From assembly GCA_018714565.1 (NCBI GenBank), contig DVNH01000016.1, positions 1 to 59,398 on the forward strand: DNA of 59,398 nt, in the 5' to 3' direction. Positions 17,279-26,701 of the stretch are shown here, piece after piece. The first letter of the stretch is position 1; each line of letters opens with the position of its first letter. Position numbers and translations under genes: made by a program. The notes under the pieces are model-generated. The model did not search any database, was not told where the DNA came from, and was given only the letters and a program-made list of their open reading frames with translations. Origin of the DNA: Candidatus Merdicola faecigallinarum. Its GTDB lineage: Bacteria; Bacillota; Clostridia; TANB77; CAG-508.

Positions 17279-18562
17279 CTACCATTCTTTTTTATGATTT
17301 ATTAATTCTAAAATATATCCTATTAAACAATAAGGTGCTAAGATAAATGAATATAATAACACATAAATAATAAATGCTAATACGCTTCGTTTTTCTAATT
17401 TACAATTAACTTCTTTTTGCATATTTTTCCTTTTCATCTCAATTACGAAACATAGTAATAGTCCAAAAGGAATTACCAGTAATGATATCCATCCTATTAG
17501 TAATGGATTTCCTAAGGCTAATAAAATTAATCCAAGCGGTACAAAAATAAGAAGCGCTAAATCTATAAAAGGAAAAAATATATTCAAACACATTAAAAAT
17601 TTAGATTTTAGATCAATTTTCTTTGATTTAAATATTTTTACTTTTTTAAAAGCCTCTATCATTCCTCTTGCCCATCTTTTTCTCTGTCTTCCTAAATCTC
17701 TAAATTTTTCTGGAACTTCTGTATATGCAATTGCATTTTTCGAAAAATTAGTTTCATAACCTTTACTTAATAATTCCCAAGTTAAAACAATATCTTCTCC
17801 CACACAGTTTTTCCATCCGCCTATTTCTCTTAGTACTTCTGTTTTGTAAGCACTAAAAGCTCCTTGGGCTACTAATGTTGAATTATAATTTCCTTGAACC
17901 AGTTTCACTCCAAATATTCCTAAAGTATAATCCCATTCTTGTAATTTTGTAATGAAACTTTTTTTAGAATTCTTTACAAATAAACATCCAGCAGTAGCAG
18001 CTGTCTTTTTATTCGAATTCGTTAATTTATTCATAATATTTCTTATCGCTAAAGGATGCAAAATAGTATCGCTATCGATTGTAATAGTATAATCTGTCTT
18101 TACACTCTGCAACCCTTTATTAAGAGCTTCTGCTTTTCCTTGATGCTTTGATTCTATTATCGTTATATTAGAATCTAGTTCCATAGATTTTAGTAGTTCT
18201 AAAGTTCCATCTGTTGACCCATCATCTATAATACTTAGATAAATATTTCCACAGTATTTTTGCTTCTTAATAGATTCTAACGTTTCTTTTATTGATTTTT
18301 TCGCATTATACACTGGTATTAAAATAGTAACATCTTCTTCTTTTTTGGTGCATGCTTTTTTCTCTTTTTTACTTGATAGTAAACTAATCAACGTAAATAT
18401 AAAATAAAAACCTGGAATTAAAGCTATAAAAGTTACTAAATAGATTGCTAAAAAATATCCAAAATAACATGCTATATCATTAATCCAGCTAATATTTATA
18501 AAGATTGAACAGATAAGACATAACAATGCAACCATAATTGATATCAAAAACATTCTTATCAC
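17279..18562 (-). CDS. Family 2 processive glycosyltransferase, PgaC/IcaA-like
   Basis: 427 residues, membrane-bound. Two N-terminal helices are followed by a GT-A catalytic domain: VTILIPVYNA, DDGSTDGT, the DSD metal motif, GEDIVLTW and the processive signature QRKRW. Two or three C-terminal helices end the protein. This layout makes beta-1,6-GlcNAc (PNAG-like) or related polymers at the membrane. It is divergent from a polysaccharide deacetylase, matching the synthase/deacetylase pairing of pga/ica loci. Exact sugar not provable here. Confidence 0.85.
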   Translation of the reverse strand: MIRMFLISIMVALLCLICSIFINISWINDIACYFGYFLAIYLVTFIALIPGFYFIFTLISLLSSKKEKKACTKKEEDVTILIPVYNAKKSIKETLESIKKQKYCGNIYLSIIDDGSTDGTLELLKSMELDSNITIIESKHQGKAEALNKGLQSVKTDYTITIDSDTILHPLAIRNIMNKLTNSNKKTAATAGCLFVKNSKKSFITKLQEWDYTLGIFGVKLVQGNYNSTLVAQGAFSAYKTEVLREIGGWKNCVGEDIVLTWELLSKGYETNFSKNAIAYTEVPEKFRDLGRQRKRWARGMIEAFKKVKIFKSKKIDLKSKFLMCLNIFFPFIDLALLIFVPLGLILLALGNPLLIGWISLLVIPFGLLLCFVIEMKRKNMQKEVNCKLEKRSVLAFIIYVLLYSFILAPYCLIGYILELINHKKEW

Positions 18563-18650
18563 CTCATATTATCATATGAAATTGTCAAAAAATGGTGATA
18601 AGTATCAAAAAATGTCTAATATGAATATGATAAATAGAGGTGAATAAAAA

Positions 18651-19448
18651 TTGAATACTAAAAAAGGAATTATGATTGCATGTGCTGTAATTATTGCAAT
18701 TATTTTAATATGTGCCTTTAAGCAATATCAATATAGTCAAAGAGCTAATGTTAAAGTTCCAATTCTGCTTTACCATAATTTTGTAACTACTGTTCCTGAG
18801 CATGATCCTGATAATTTTAATTATATAAATACTCCAGAAAGTTTTGAAGAAAATGTAAAAACACTGTTAGAAAATGGGTATACAATAATATCGATGAAAG
18901 ATCTAGATGAAGCAAACAATGGAAAGAAAAAACTTCCTGATAAGCCAATCATTATAACTTTTGATGATGGATATTACAGTAATTACGAGTATATTTATCC
19001 AATCTTAAAAAAATATAATGTGAAAACCTCTATTTTTATCGTTACCGATAAAATCGGCCAAGAACTTGATGGAATAAGATATTTGGGATGGAATGAATGT
19101 TTAGAAATGCAAAATAGTGGCCTTGTAGAAATATTTAGTCATAGTACAAAACATGTCTTTTATAACAGGTTACCTGTTAAAGAAATTCGTGATGATGTAA
19201 AAAAATCATATCAGTTAATTGAGCAACATTTAGGAAAACAGGATTTAAAAGTATTCGCTTATCCTTATGGTGCATATACAAAGCAAACAGTAAAAACTTT
19301 AAAAAATGATGGTATTGATTTTCAAATATATGATCTTGGAATAAATAATTTTAAGAATTTAGATAAAAATTTTATGAAACGAATTAATATTCCTTGTGAA
19401 ATGACTGGAAAAGAAATTATAGAAGCAATAGAAAAAGGGACTTTCTAA
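18651..19448 (+). CDS. Membrane-anchored polysaccharide deacetylase (NodB/PgaB-IcaB-like)
   Basis: 265 residues. The TTG start has SD AGAGGTG. An N-terminal signal anchor (about 7-25) is followed by a CE4 domain: catalytic Asp in ITFDDGY, metal-binding His pair in SHSTKH, and the AYPYGAY motif. It probably de-N-acetylates a surface glucosamine polymer outside the membrane. The 88-bp divergent region shared with the glycosyltransferase should hold both promoters. Confidence 0.87.
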   Translation: MNTKKGIMIACAVIIAIILICAFKQYQYSQRANVKVPILLYHNFVTTVPEHDPDNFNYINTPESFEENVKTLLENGYTIISMKDLDEANNGKKKLPDKPIIITFDDGYYSNYEYIYPILKKYNVKTSIFIVTDKIGQELDGIRYLGWNECLEMQNSGLVEIFSHSTKHVFYNRLPVKEIRDDVKKSYQLIEQHLGKQDLKVFAYPYGAYTKQTVKTLKNDGIDFQIYDLGINNFKNLDKNFMKRINIPCEMTGKEIIEAIEKGTF

Positions 19449-19469
19449 AATTAGTCCCTTTTTATTATA

Positions 19470-19582
19470 TAAGAAAAGTGGCTTCGCCACATGTACAGAT
19501 TGCTTCGCAATCGCATAGGCTAATGTAACTTAACCTTGTCACTCCAGAAATTTCTGACGAAATTTCCTACGTAATAAAAAAA
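19470..19582 (+). repeat. Dispersed structured repeat, copy 3
   Basis: Inside the feoB element, between the convergent deacetylase and recombinase. Hairpins 1 and 2 are intact (GTGGCTTCGCCAC, GATTGCTTCGCAATC). The outer part of hairpin 3 has changed to TCCTACGTAATAA, leaving only the inner AGAAATTTC/GAAATTTC pairing. Confidence 0.85.
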
Positions 19583-19598
19583 TAAACAGTAATTTATT

Positions 19599-21233
19599 TC
19601 AATCATTTTGCTTTTTTTCTTCTGGAATAAAACTGATAATTTGATACCCTCCTCCTATTACGCTAATTTTTAACTCTATTTTACTTTCTGCTTTATCATT
19701 CATCGTATTTTCTTGAATCATAATTTTATCTATTAATTCATCTATATAATCTTCTATATTATTCTTTGATATTATTAATTCTTTTCCAATATTCTCTCTT
19801 AATTTTTTATAAGCATCTTTTTCTTTCTCTTGTTTGCTTTTCTTTCCTTCTAATTCTTTTAATTTTGTCTCTAGCGTAAAAATTTCTTTCTCTATCGATA
19901 TCTTCTTTATTTTTAATTCTTCTTCATTTAGAATCCCGTCTAAAGTTAAATCTAATAACTTATCTTTTTTATTTTTTAACATTTGTATTTCATTTTTACA
20001 TTTCATTTCTTGTACGATATTATTTTCTTGATTTGAAATTTCTATATAAAGATTCATTAATTCATTGCAAATTTCCGCTTCATAAGTTTCATATCTTTTA
20101 AAAAGATATAATAATAGATTATATAAATCCGTTTCTTTAAAACATGCCAGCATACAATCTCTTTTTCCTGTTTTGTGAAAATTGCTGCAATACCAATAAA
20201 CAATATCTGGTTTATTTTTATAATGTCTAACTTTTCTTACAAAACTACATTTATGTTTTTCACAATAAAGTTTTCCAGATAAAGGATATCTGGTTTGATG
20301 CCTTTGATATGTAGGAGCATTTTTACCTCTACTCATTAATTTCTTATTTGCTTTTTCCCACAAATCTTCTGATATAATCGGAGGTACCTTTTCGTAATCT
20401 TTAAATACTTTCCATTGTTTTTTATCATTAAAATTTCTTTTTTTAGTTCGGTAATCTACGACAGTGGATAATCCTCCAGTGTAATATCCTTTATACTTAG
20501 GATTTTGGATAATTTTCTTTAATGTATTTTGGTGAAATCTATTTCCATTATGGTTGTAATATCCTTGTTTAGCAAGTTCCATAGATAATTTTTTAAGTCC
20601 TATTTTATTATCATTTGCATAGGTAGCAAAAATCTTTCTAATAATAGATGCTTCCTCTTCATCAATAATAAGTTTCCCTTTTGCTTTTTTATATCCCCAA
20701 ATATTATTGGTTCCTAAAACAGTTCCTTTATCAATTGCTCTCTTAAAACCAAATTTCGTTCTTTCAGAAATTTTTCGAACTTCATCTTGTGCCATACTAG
20801 ACATAATTGTAAGTCTTAATTCTCCATCATTGGATGCTGTTATAATATTATCCGATAAAAAATAAACACAAACATCATATTCTAATAATTTTCTTGTATA
20901 AAATAAACTGTCTATCGTATCACGAGAAAACCTAGAAACTTCTTTAGCAATAATTAAATCAAACTTTTTTTGCTTACTGTCTTCTATCATTTTCATAAAA
21001 TTTTCTCTTTTTAGAGAGGTGATTCCACTTATTCCTTCATCTACGTATCCTGAAATAAAAATCCAATTTTGATTCTTTCTTATATATTCTTCAAAAAAAG
21101 AAACTTGATTTTCCAAAGAATTCATTTGTTCTTCTTTTTCTGTAGAAACTCTGGCATAATAAGTAACTTTTAATGGTAAATCAAAAATTGTTTTTCCTGC
21201 CAATAATTCTTGTTTTATCTGATAAATGGTCAA
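19599..21233 (-). CDS. Serine recombinase, probable integrase of the feoB element
   Basis: 544 residues. Resolvase domain: YYARVSTEKE (catalytic Ser in RVST), DEGISGI, KEVSRFSRDT, MSSMAQDE. A recombinase domain follows (NPKYKGYYTGG), then a zinc ribbon with Cys pairs (YCEKHKCSF ... YCSNFHKTGKRDC) and a long coiled coil (about 400-500). These are the parts of large serine integrases that act at attP/attB sites of the kind found at the element ends. TTG at 21233 is taken as the start because the resolvase core begins 24 residues later. AGGAAGGGAAAGAAGGA precedes it. Confidence 0.94.
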   Translation of the reverse strand: MTIYQIKQELLAGKTIFDLPLKVTYYARVSTEKEEQMNSLENQVSFFEEYIRKNQNWIFISGYVDEGISGITSLKRENFMKMIEDSKQKKFDLIIAKEVSRFSRDTIDSLFYTRKLLEYDVCVYFLSDNIITASNDGELRLTIMSSMAQDEVRKISERTKFGFKRAIDKGTVLGTNNIWGYKKAKGKLIIDEEEASIIRKIFATYANDNKIGLKKLSMELAKQGYYNHNGNRFHQNTLKKIIQNPKYKGYYTGGLSTVVDYRTKKRNFNDKKQWKVFKDYEKVPPIISEDLWEKANKKLMSRGKNAPTYQRHQTRYPLSGKLYCEKHKCSFVRKVRHYKNKPDIVYWYCSNFHKTGKRDCMLACFKETDLYNLLLYLFKRYETYEAEICNELMNLYIEISNQENNIVQEMKCKNEIQMLKNKKDKLLDLTLDGILNEEELKIKKISIEKEIFTLETKLKELEGKKSKQEKEKDAYKKLRENIGKELIISKNNIEDYIDELIDKIMIQENTMNDKAESKIELKISVIGGGYQIISFIPEEKKQND

Positions 21234-21278
21234 ATTCCTTCTTTCCCTTCCTGTAGCTAAACAAAAAATTGATAAAGA

Positions 21279-21419
21279 TTATTTTTTGGTTTCTTCCCAA
21301 ATTAAACTTTCGATCTTTCTAGATGCGTTTTCAAATAATTCTTTATCAATTACATTTTTTCTATATAAAATTTTATTCACTACTAATTCTATTTTTAATT
21401 TCATATATTTTTCTTTCAT
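21279..21419 (-). CDS. Small ORF upstream of recombinase, 46 aa
   Basis: ATG with AAAGGGGA about 4 nt upstream. Starts MKEKYMKLKIELVVNKILYR and ends WEETKK: a short basic helix followed by a Lys/Glu helix, resembling the SHOCT-type small proteins often encoded before serine recombinases. It ends 45 nt before the recombinase start and is probably co-transcribed. It might be a directionality or accessory factor; this is inference. Confidence 0.55.
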   Translation of the reverse strand: MKEKYMKLKIELVVNKILYRKNVIDKELFENASRKIESLIWEETKK

Positions 21420-21470
21420 ATATTCCCCTTTAAAAATATATTAGTAATGTGCCTGTATTATTCTAATATT

Positions 21471-23672
21471 TTATTTTTTTCTTAATCGTAATGTATTTAA
21501 AATTACTGTTAAACTACTAATTACCATTGCTAAACTTGCAATCATTGGATTAATTACAATTCCTACTGGCTTTAATATGCCAATTGCAATTGGTATCATT
21601 AATATATTATAGAAAAATGCCCAAAATAAATTTTGCTTAATTATTTTCATTGTACTTTTACTTATATGAATTAATGTTAAAATACAATCTAAATTATTTC
21701 TTGTAAGAATTACATCGGATGAATCCATTGCAATATCTGTTCCACTTTTTACACTAACACCAATATCTGCTGTTGCTAAAGCTGGACTATCATTAATTCC
21801 ATCTCCACACATCATTACATTCTTACTCTGTTTTTTTAACTCTTTAATTACCTGTGTTTTTTCTGATGGCACTACATTTGCAATTACTTTTCCTATTCCA
21901 ATCTCTTTTGCAATTGTTTCTGCTGTTTCTTTATTATCACCTGTTAACATAATTGTATCAATTTTATTTTTATTTAATTTTTCGATTACTTCTTTTGCAT
22001 TTTTTCGAATGATATCATTTACGCCAATTAAAGCAATTATTTCTTTATCTTGAACTACATATACAATACTATTTCCTTTTTTTGCTAATTCATTTTCATC
22101 TTCCTTATATGGATTCTCTATCTGAAAGCTTTTTAAAATTTTTGCATTTCCAATGATTACTTTTTGATTATTTGCCTTGCCAATCACGCCATATCCACTA
22201 ACATTTCCAAATTCTTTTACTTCTAAAGGTTTTATTCTATTTTCTTCCATATAGTCTGTAAATGCTTTTCCAATTGGATGAGTTGACTTTCTCTCAATGC
22301 TACCAATCAATTGTAATAACTCATTATTTTCCATCTTACTATAATTTTTAATTTCAGAAATTTTTAAAGTTCCATAAGTTAATGTTCCCGTTTTATCAAA
22401 TACTACAGTATTTATTTTTTGTGCGTTTTCTAATATTTCACTTGATTTTACTAAAATTCCATGATTCGCACACTTTCCTTCTGATACTACAATTGCAAGT
22501 GGAGTTGCAAGTCCCAAACTACATGGACAGGCAACAACTAAAATCGTTACAAATACAATTAAACTGCTAGCAAAATCATAACCTAAAATAAGATAAAGAA
22601 GAAAACTTAAAATTGCTATTATCATTACAATTGGCACAAAATAACTTGAAACAATATCTGCCATTTTTGCAATTGGAGCTTTTGTATTACTTGCTTCTAC
22701 CACTAGTTTTACAATTTCAGATATGGTAGATTCTCTTCCTATTTTTTCTGCCTTATATTCTATATACCCATCATAATTAATACTACCCGCAATTACTTTT
22801 GCACCACGATCTTTCGTTACTGGCTTACTTTCTCCGGTAATAAACGATTCATCTAAATGTGCTTTGCCTTCTATAATTTCTCCATCTACTGAAATTCTTT
22901 CTCCAGGTCTACTTACTACAATATCTCCTTTATGCACTTCATCAATCGTTACTATTTTCTCTTTCCCGTCCACTTTAATTGTTGCTTTCTCTGGGGTAAT
23001 TTTTACTAATTTTTGAATTGCTTCTTTGGTTTTATCCTTACTAATCCCATCTAGATATCTTCCTAATTTCACAAAATAAATTACCATAGCTGCTGACTCA
23101 AAATATAAATGATGAATTGCAGAAGTATCTCCTCTTATGATTAATACCATACTATATATACTATATAAAAAACTACTTAAAACTCCAATTCCAACTAAAG
23201 TATCCATATTTGGAGTTCTATGAATTAAATTTTTATATCCATTTTTTAAAACATCAAATCCATAAATAAAAAACAAAATTGCAAAAATAAATAAGCAGAT
23301 TGTATAACCTATGGGATTTTTGCTTGGATCAATCATTTCTAAAGTAGGTAAATGTATCATGTGCCCCATTGCAATATACATAAAAATAATTGCTAAAACA
23401 GTAAAGAAAATAAATTTTCTTTTTTCTTTTTTATTTTTACTTTCTATTTTTATTTCTTTAAATTCTCCTAAGCTCTTAAATCCTGCTTTTTTAACAAATT
23501 CATTTAATTGATCTACTGTTAAAATTTTTTCGTCATATTCGATACTTGCATTTGCTAATACCAAATTTACAGAAGCTTGTTTAATTCCTTTTTGCTTATT
23601 TAGATATTTTTCAAGGCCATTAGAACAAGCACTACAGGTCATTCCTTCTATGGATAATATGATTTTTTTCAT
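21471..23672 (-). CDS. copA: Copper-translocating P1B-type ATPase
   Basis: 733 residues. One N-terminal heavy-metal-associated domain is present (GMTCSACS). About eight transmembrane helices follow, with the metal-binding CPC in VACPCSLGLATP, phosphorylation site DKTGTLT, SEHP-loop equivalent KSTHPIG, and hinge GDGINDSPAL. YN in helix 7 and MVISS (MxxSS) in helix 8 are the Cu(I)-selective P1B-1 marks. Exports Cu(I) to relieve toxicity. copZ lies 2 nt upstream in the same operon. Confidence 0.95.
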   Translation of the reverse strand: MKKIILSIEGMTCSACSNGLEKYLNKQKGIKQASVNLVLANASIEYDEKILTVDQLNEFVKKAGFKSLGEFKEIKIESKNKKEKRKFIFFTVLAIIFMYIAMGHMIHLPTLEMIDPSKNPIGYTICLFIFAILFFIYGFDVLKNGYKNLIHRTPNMDTLVGIGVLSSFLYSIYSMVLIIRGDTSAIHHLYFESAAMVIYFVKLGRYLDGISKDKTKEAIQKLVKITPEKATIKVDGKEKIVTIDEVHKGDIVVSRPGERISVDGEIIEGKAHLDESFITGESKPVTKDRGAKVIAGSINYDGYIEYKAEKIGRESTISEIVKLVVEASNTKAPIAKMADIVSSYFVPIVMIIAILSFLLYLILGYDFASSLIVFVTILVVACPCSLGLATPLAIVVSEGKCANHGILVKSSEILENAQKINTVVFDKTGTLTYGTLKISEIKNYSKMENNELLQLIGSIERKSTHPIGKAFTDYMEENRIKPLEVKEFGNVSGYGVIGKANNQKVIIGNAKILKSFQIENPYKEDENELAKKGNSIVYVVQDKEIIALIGVNDIIRKNAKEVIEKLNKNKIDTIMLTGDNKETAETIAKEIGIGKVIANVVPSEKTQVIKELKKQSKNVMMCGDGINDSPALATADIGVSVKSGTDIAMDSSDVILTRNNLDCILTLIHISKSTMKIIKQNLFWAFFYNILMIPIAIGILKPVGIVINPMIASLAMVISSLTVILNTLRLRKK

Positions 23673-23674
23673 AC

Positions 23675-23887
23675 TTAACCTTCCTTTACAATTTCAAATC
23701 CAATATCAGTAATTGTTTCTTCCATTTCTTCTTTCGTTACTTTTTCTTCTGCTAATACTCTTACCATTCCTGTATGAAAATCCGCTTCTACTGTTTTTAT
23801 TCCTTCTACTTCTCCTAAAGCATTTTTTATCCTATTTTCACATCCCCCACAAGACATTCCTTCAACCTTTAAAATTGTTTCTTTCAT
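23675..23887 (-). CDS. copZ: Copper chaperone, HMA domain (CopZ-like)
   Basis: 70 residues, a lone ferredoxin-like HMA domain with the metal site GMSCGGCE (CxxC). It carries Cu(I) to CopA, encoded immediately downstream. The start has AAGGAGGAAG. The first gene of the copZ-copA operon. Confidence 0.92.
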   Translation of the reverse strand: MKETILKVEGMSCGGCENRIKNALGEVEGIKTVEADFHTGMVRVLAEEKVTKEEMEETITDIGFEIVKEG

Positions 23888-23927
23888 TTTTCTTCCTCCT
23901 TCTTATTTTTTATTTTCTTTTAGGTTT

Positions 23928-23936
23928 ATTATAACA
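23928..23936 (-). promoter_or_regulatory. Extended -10 of the copZ-copA operon
   Basis: TGT-TATAAT (extended -10) 40 nt before the copZ ATG; no convincing -35. I did not find a clear CsoR or CopY operator. Confidence 0.5.
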
Positions 23937-24027
23937 CATTTTCATTTTTTTCACTTATATTTTAATTCTATTCTTTTTTCTCTATTTCCTTAAATTCTCT
24001 CTTCTAACTTTTTTCTCATCCTCTTTT

Positions 24028-25869
24028 TTAGTTTATTTTTCTTAATGCTCTAAGTGCATTAAGAATTGCAATAATAGAAACACCAACGTCTGCAAATACC
24101 GCTTCCCACATTGTTGATACTCCAACTGCTGTTAAGACTAATACTACAATCTTAACAAAAATTGCAAATATTATATTTTCTCTAACAATTCTCATTGTTT
24201 TCTTTGATAATTTAATTGCCTTTATTAGTTTAGAAGGTTCATCTGTCATGATAACAATATCTGCTGCTTCAATTGCACTATCTGCTCCCAAACCACCCAT
24301 TGCAATTCCAATATCTGCTAATGTTAAAACTGGACTATCATTAATTCCATCACCTACAAATACTAATTTCCCTTTTTCTGACTTTGCTTTTAATAATTCT
24401 TCTACTTTTTCTACTTTATCTGCTGGTAATAAATCGGTGTATACTTTATCCATTCCAAGTTTTTCTGCTACATTTTCACCTACCTTTTTTCTATCGCCCG
24501 TAAGCATTACCGTTTGTTTTATATTGTTTTTCTTTAATTCATGAATCGTAGTTTTTGCATCTTCTTTTATTGTATCCGAAATTAATATATATCCTGCATA
24601 TTTATTTTCTATTGCAACATATAAAATGGTTCCAATTTCATTACACTTTTCGAATTCTATCTTTCTAGTGTTCATTAATTTTTCATTTCCTACCAAAACC
24701 TCTTTTCCTTTTATTTTAGCGGTAATTCCAAGTCCTGATAATTCCTGATAATCATTAATTTCGTTTTCTTTTATTTTCCTTTCGTATACTTGCTTGATAG
24801 ATTCTGAAATTGGATGATTCGAATAATTTTCTGCATACGCAACTACTTCTAATAATTCCTCCTTTGAGATTTGTACTGGCTCTATTTTTTGAACTTCGAA
24901 TACTCCTTTGGTTAATGTTCCTGTTTTATCAAATACCACAATTTCTGCATGGGATAATGCTTCTAAATAATTACTTCCTTTTACTAATATTCCCATCTTA
25001 GAAGCTCCTCCGATTCCTCCAAAAAAGCTTAATGGAATTGAAATAACTAAAGCACAAGGACAGGATACTACTAAGAAAGACAATGCTCTATAAATCCAAT
25101 CAGAAAATGTTTCTATCCCTAAAATAAGAGGCGGAACAATTGCAAGTATAACAGCAATTATAACAACGATCGGAGTATAGTATTTTGCAAATTTTGTAAT
25201 AAAATTTTCTGATTTTGATTTTTTGCTACTTGCATTTTCTACTAATTCTAAAATTTTGCTTACTGTAGATTCTCCATATTCTTTCTTAACTTCAACCTTA
25301 ATTACACCATTTAAATTAATACAGCCACTAAGCACTTCTTCTCCTTCTAGCACTTCTCTTGGAGACGACTCTCCTGTTAGTGCTTTCGTATCTAATGTTG
25401 TTTTTCCTTCCAGTATAATACCATCTAGCGGAATTTTTTCACCAGGCTTTACAATAATTTTATCTCCTATCTTTACTTCATCTGGATCTACTTTTTTTAT
25501 GTCTCCATCTTGCCAAAGATTCGCAAAGTCTGGTCTAATATCCATTAAACTTGCAATGGATTTTCTTGATTTATCTACCGCATAACTTTGGAATAATTCT
25601 CCTACTTGATAGAATAGCATAACTGCCACTGCCTCTGGATATTCTCCAATTCCAAAAGCCCCTATGGTTGCTATTGTCATTAAAAAATTTTCGTCAAATA
25701 CTTTTCCTCTAAAAATATTTCTGATTGCTTTTTTTACAATTTCAAATCCTACAATAATATAACTTATAATAAAAATTCCATTATTGATCCATTCATTTTC
25801 AAATTTTATAACCATAGATATTGCATATAAGATAAGTGCAATGATAATTTTTATTGCTTTCTTTTTCAT
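24028..25869 (-). CDS. cadA: Cd/Zn/Pb-type P1B ATPase lacking N-terminal HMA domain
   Basis: 613 residues, about eight transmembrane helices. Metal motif CPC in VSCPCALVISIP, DKTGTLT, SNHPIS, GDGINDSPVL. The absence of the Cu-type helix 7/8 signatures and the SCPCALVIS context fit the P1B-2 (ZntA/CadA) group. The usual N-terminal HMA domain is not in this protein but in a separate ORF 13 nt upstream. It belongs to an operon led by a CadC-like repressor. Confidence 0.93.
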   Translation of the reverse strand: MKKKAIKIIIALILYAISMVIKFENEWINNGIFIISYIIVGFEIVKKAIRNIFRGKVFDENFLMTIATIGAFGIGEYPEAVAVMLFYQVGELFQSYAVDKSRKSIASLMDIRPDFANLWQDGDIKKVDPDEVKIGDKIIVKPGEKIPLDGIILEGKTTLDTKALTGESSPREVLEGEEVLSGCINLNGVIKVEVKKEYGESTVSKILELVENASSKKSKSENFITKFAKYYTPIVVIIAVILAIVPPLILGIETFSDWIYRALSFLVVSCPCALVISIPLSFFGGIGGASKMGILVKGSNYLEALSHAEIVVFDKTGTLTKGVFEVQKIEPVQISKEELLEVVAYAENYSNHPISESIKQVYERKIKENEINDYQELSGLGITAKIKGKEVLVGNEKLMNTRKIEFEKCNEIGTILYVAIENKYAGYILISDTIKEDAKTTIHELKKNNIKQTVMLTGDRKKVGENVAEKLGMDKVYTDLLPADKVEKVEELLKAKSEKGKLVFVGDGINDSPVLTLADIGIAMGGLGADSAIEAADIVIMTDEPSKLIKAIKLSKKTMRIVRENIIFAIFVKIVVLVLTAVGVSTMWEAVFADVGVSIIAILNALRALRKIN

Positions 25870-25882
25870 ATTGTTCTCCTCC

Positions 25883-26104
25883 TTATATTTCTTCTATTGT
25901 TACATCCGGCTCTTCTCTTTTAACTACCTTTTTTAGTTGTTTGATAATTTCTTCTTTATGATTTTCCTCATATTCTATTTCCATTCTCTCTGCCATAAAG
26001 CTAATACTTACTGCATTCATTCCTTCTATTTTTTGAATTGCTCTTTCTAACTCTGCTGCACAATTTGCACAATCTAATCCTTTTATTTTAAATTTACTTT
26101 TCAT
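25883..26104 (-). CDS. Stand-alone HMA protein partnering the Cd/Zn ATPase
   Basis: 73 residues with one HMA domain, metal site LDCANCAAE (CxxC). The DCANCA context is that of the N-terminal domain of ZntA/CadA-type pumps rather than CopZ. It looks like that domain encoded as its own gene, and may deliver or sense metal. Same operon as the repressor and the ATPase. Confidence 0.88.
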   Translation of the reverse strand: MKSKFKIKGLDCANCAAELERAIQKIEGMNAVSISFMAERMEIEYEENHKEEIIKQLKKVVKREEPDVTIEEI

Positions 26105-26175
26105 TCTCTTTTCCTCCCTTTTGTTATCTATCTTTAAAATTCTATTTTTCTATCAATGAAACAAATCCTATCCTT

Positions 26176-26553
26176 TTATTGTTCCTTCATTGACTCTTTA
26201 TGTTCGATATGCTCGATACCTATTTCAAAAACTTGCTTTACGTGATCATCATCTAAAGTATAATATACTTCTTTTCCATCCCTTCTACTTTTAACAATTC
26301 CACTTTGCCTTAGTGCTGCTAATTGATGTGAAATAGATGATTTTGTCATTCCAAGTACATTTGCGATATCACATACACACATCTCATTTTGATCTAATGC
26401 AAATAGGATTTTTGTTCTTGTTGGATCTCCTATAATTTTAAAGAATTCTGCTAATTTATTAAATAATTCTTGTTTTGGCATCTTTTCTAAAGTTTCTTTT
26501 ACTACTTCTTGATGAATAATATTGCAATCACATACAAATTCATTGTTTGACAT
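26176..26553 (-). CDS. cadC: ArsR/SmtB-family metal-responsive repressor, CadC-like
   Basis: 125 residues, winged helix-turn-helix. ELFNKLAEFFKIIGDPTRTKIL leads to the alpha-3 metal motif MCVCDIA, the recognition helix TKSSISHQLAALRQSG and the wing GKEVYYTL. An N-terminal Cys pair (VCDCN) with the Cys pair in MCVCD forms a CadC-type alpha3N site (Cd/Pb). The C-terminal DDDHVKQVFEIGIEHIEH supplies a possible alpha5 (Zn) site. First gene of the repressor-HMA-ATPase operon, with two operators in its promoter. Confidence 0.93.
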   Translation of the reverse strand: MSNNEFVCDCNIIHQEVVKETLEKMPKQELFNKLAEFFKIIGDPTRTKILFALDQNEMCVCDIANVLGMTKSSISHQLAALRQSGIVKSRRDGKEVYYTLDDDHVKQVFEIGIEHIEHKESMKEQ

Positions 26554-26589
26554 TCTTTTTTCTCCCTTCTTTAAAAAGCATAATTACAG

Positions 26590-26605
26590 TTGAATATTTA
26601 TTCAA
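26590..26605 (-). promoter_or_regulatory. Predicted repressor operator 1
   Basis: TTGAATATTTATTCAA palindrome just downstream of the -10 of the cadC promoter, near the transcription start. Confidence 0.7.
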
Positions 26606-26621
26606 CTTTTATTTACTATAT

Positions 26622-26651
26622 ATTATAGTTGAATCGTCGTTCAATTGTCAA
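26622..26651 (-). promoter_or_regulatory. cadC promoter
   Basis: Minus strand TTGACA (26651-26646), 18-nt spacer, TATAAT (26627-26622). The spacer is filled by operator 2, so bound repressor would block RNA polymerase. Confidence 0.85.
26629..26644 (-). promoter_or_regulatory. Predicted repressor operator 2
   Basis: TTGAATCGTCGTTCAA, same TTGAA-N6-TTCAA arms as operator 1, sitting between the -35 and -10 boxes. Confidence 0.75.
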
Positions 26652-26701
26652 TCATTTTTTCATTTTTTATTTTTCATTTCTTGTTATTCCATAAATCAAT
26701 T

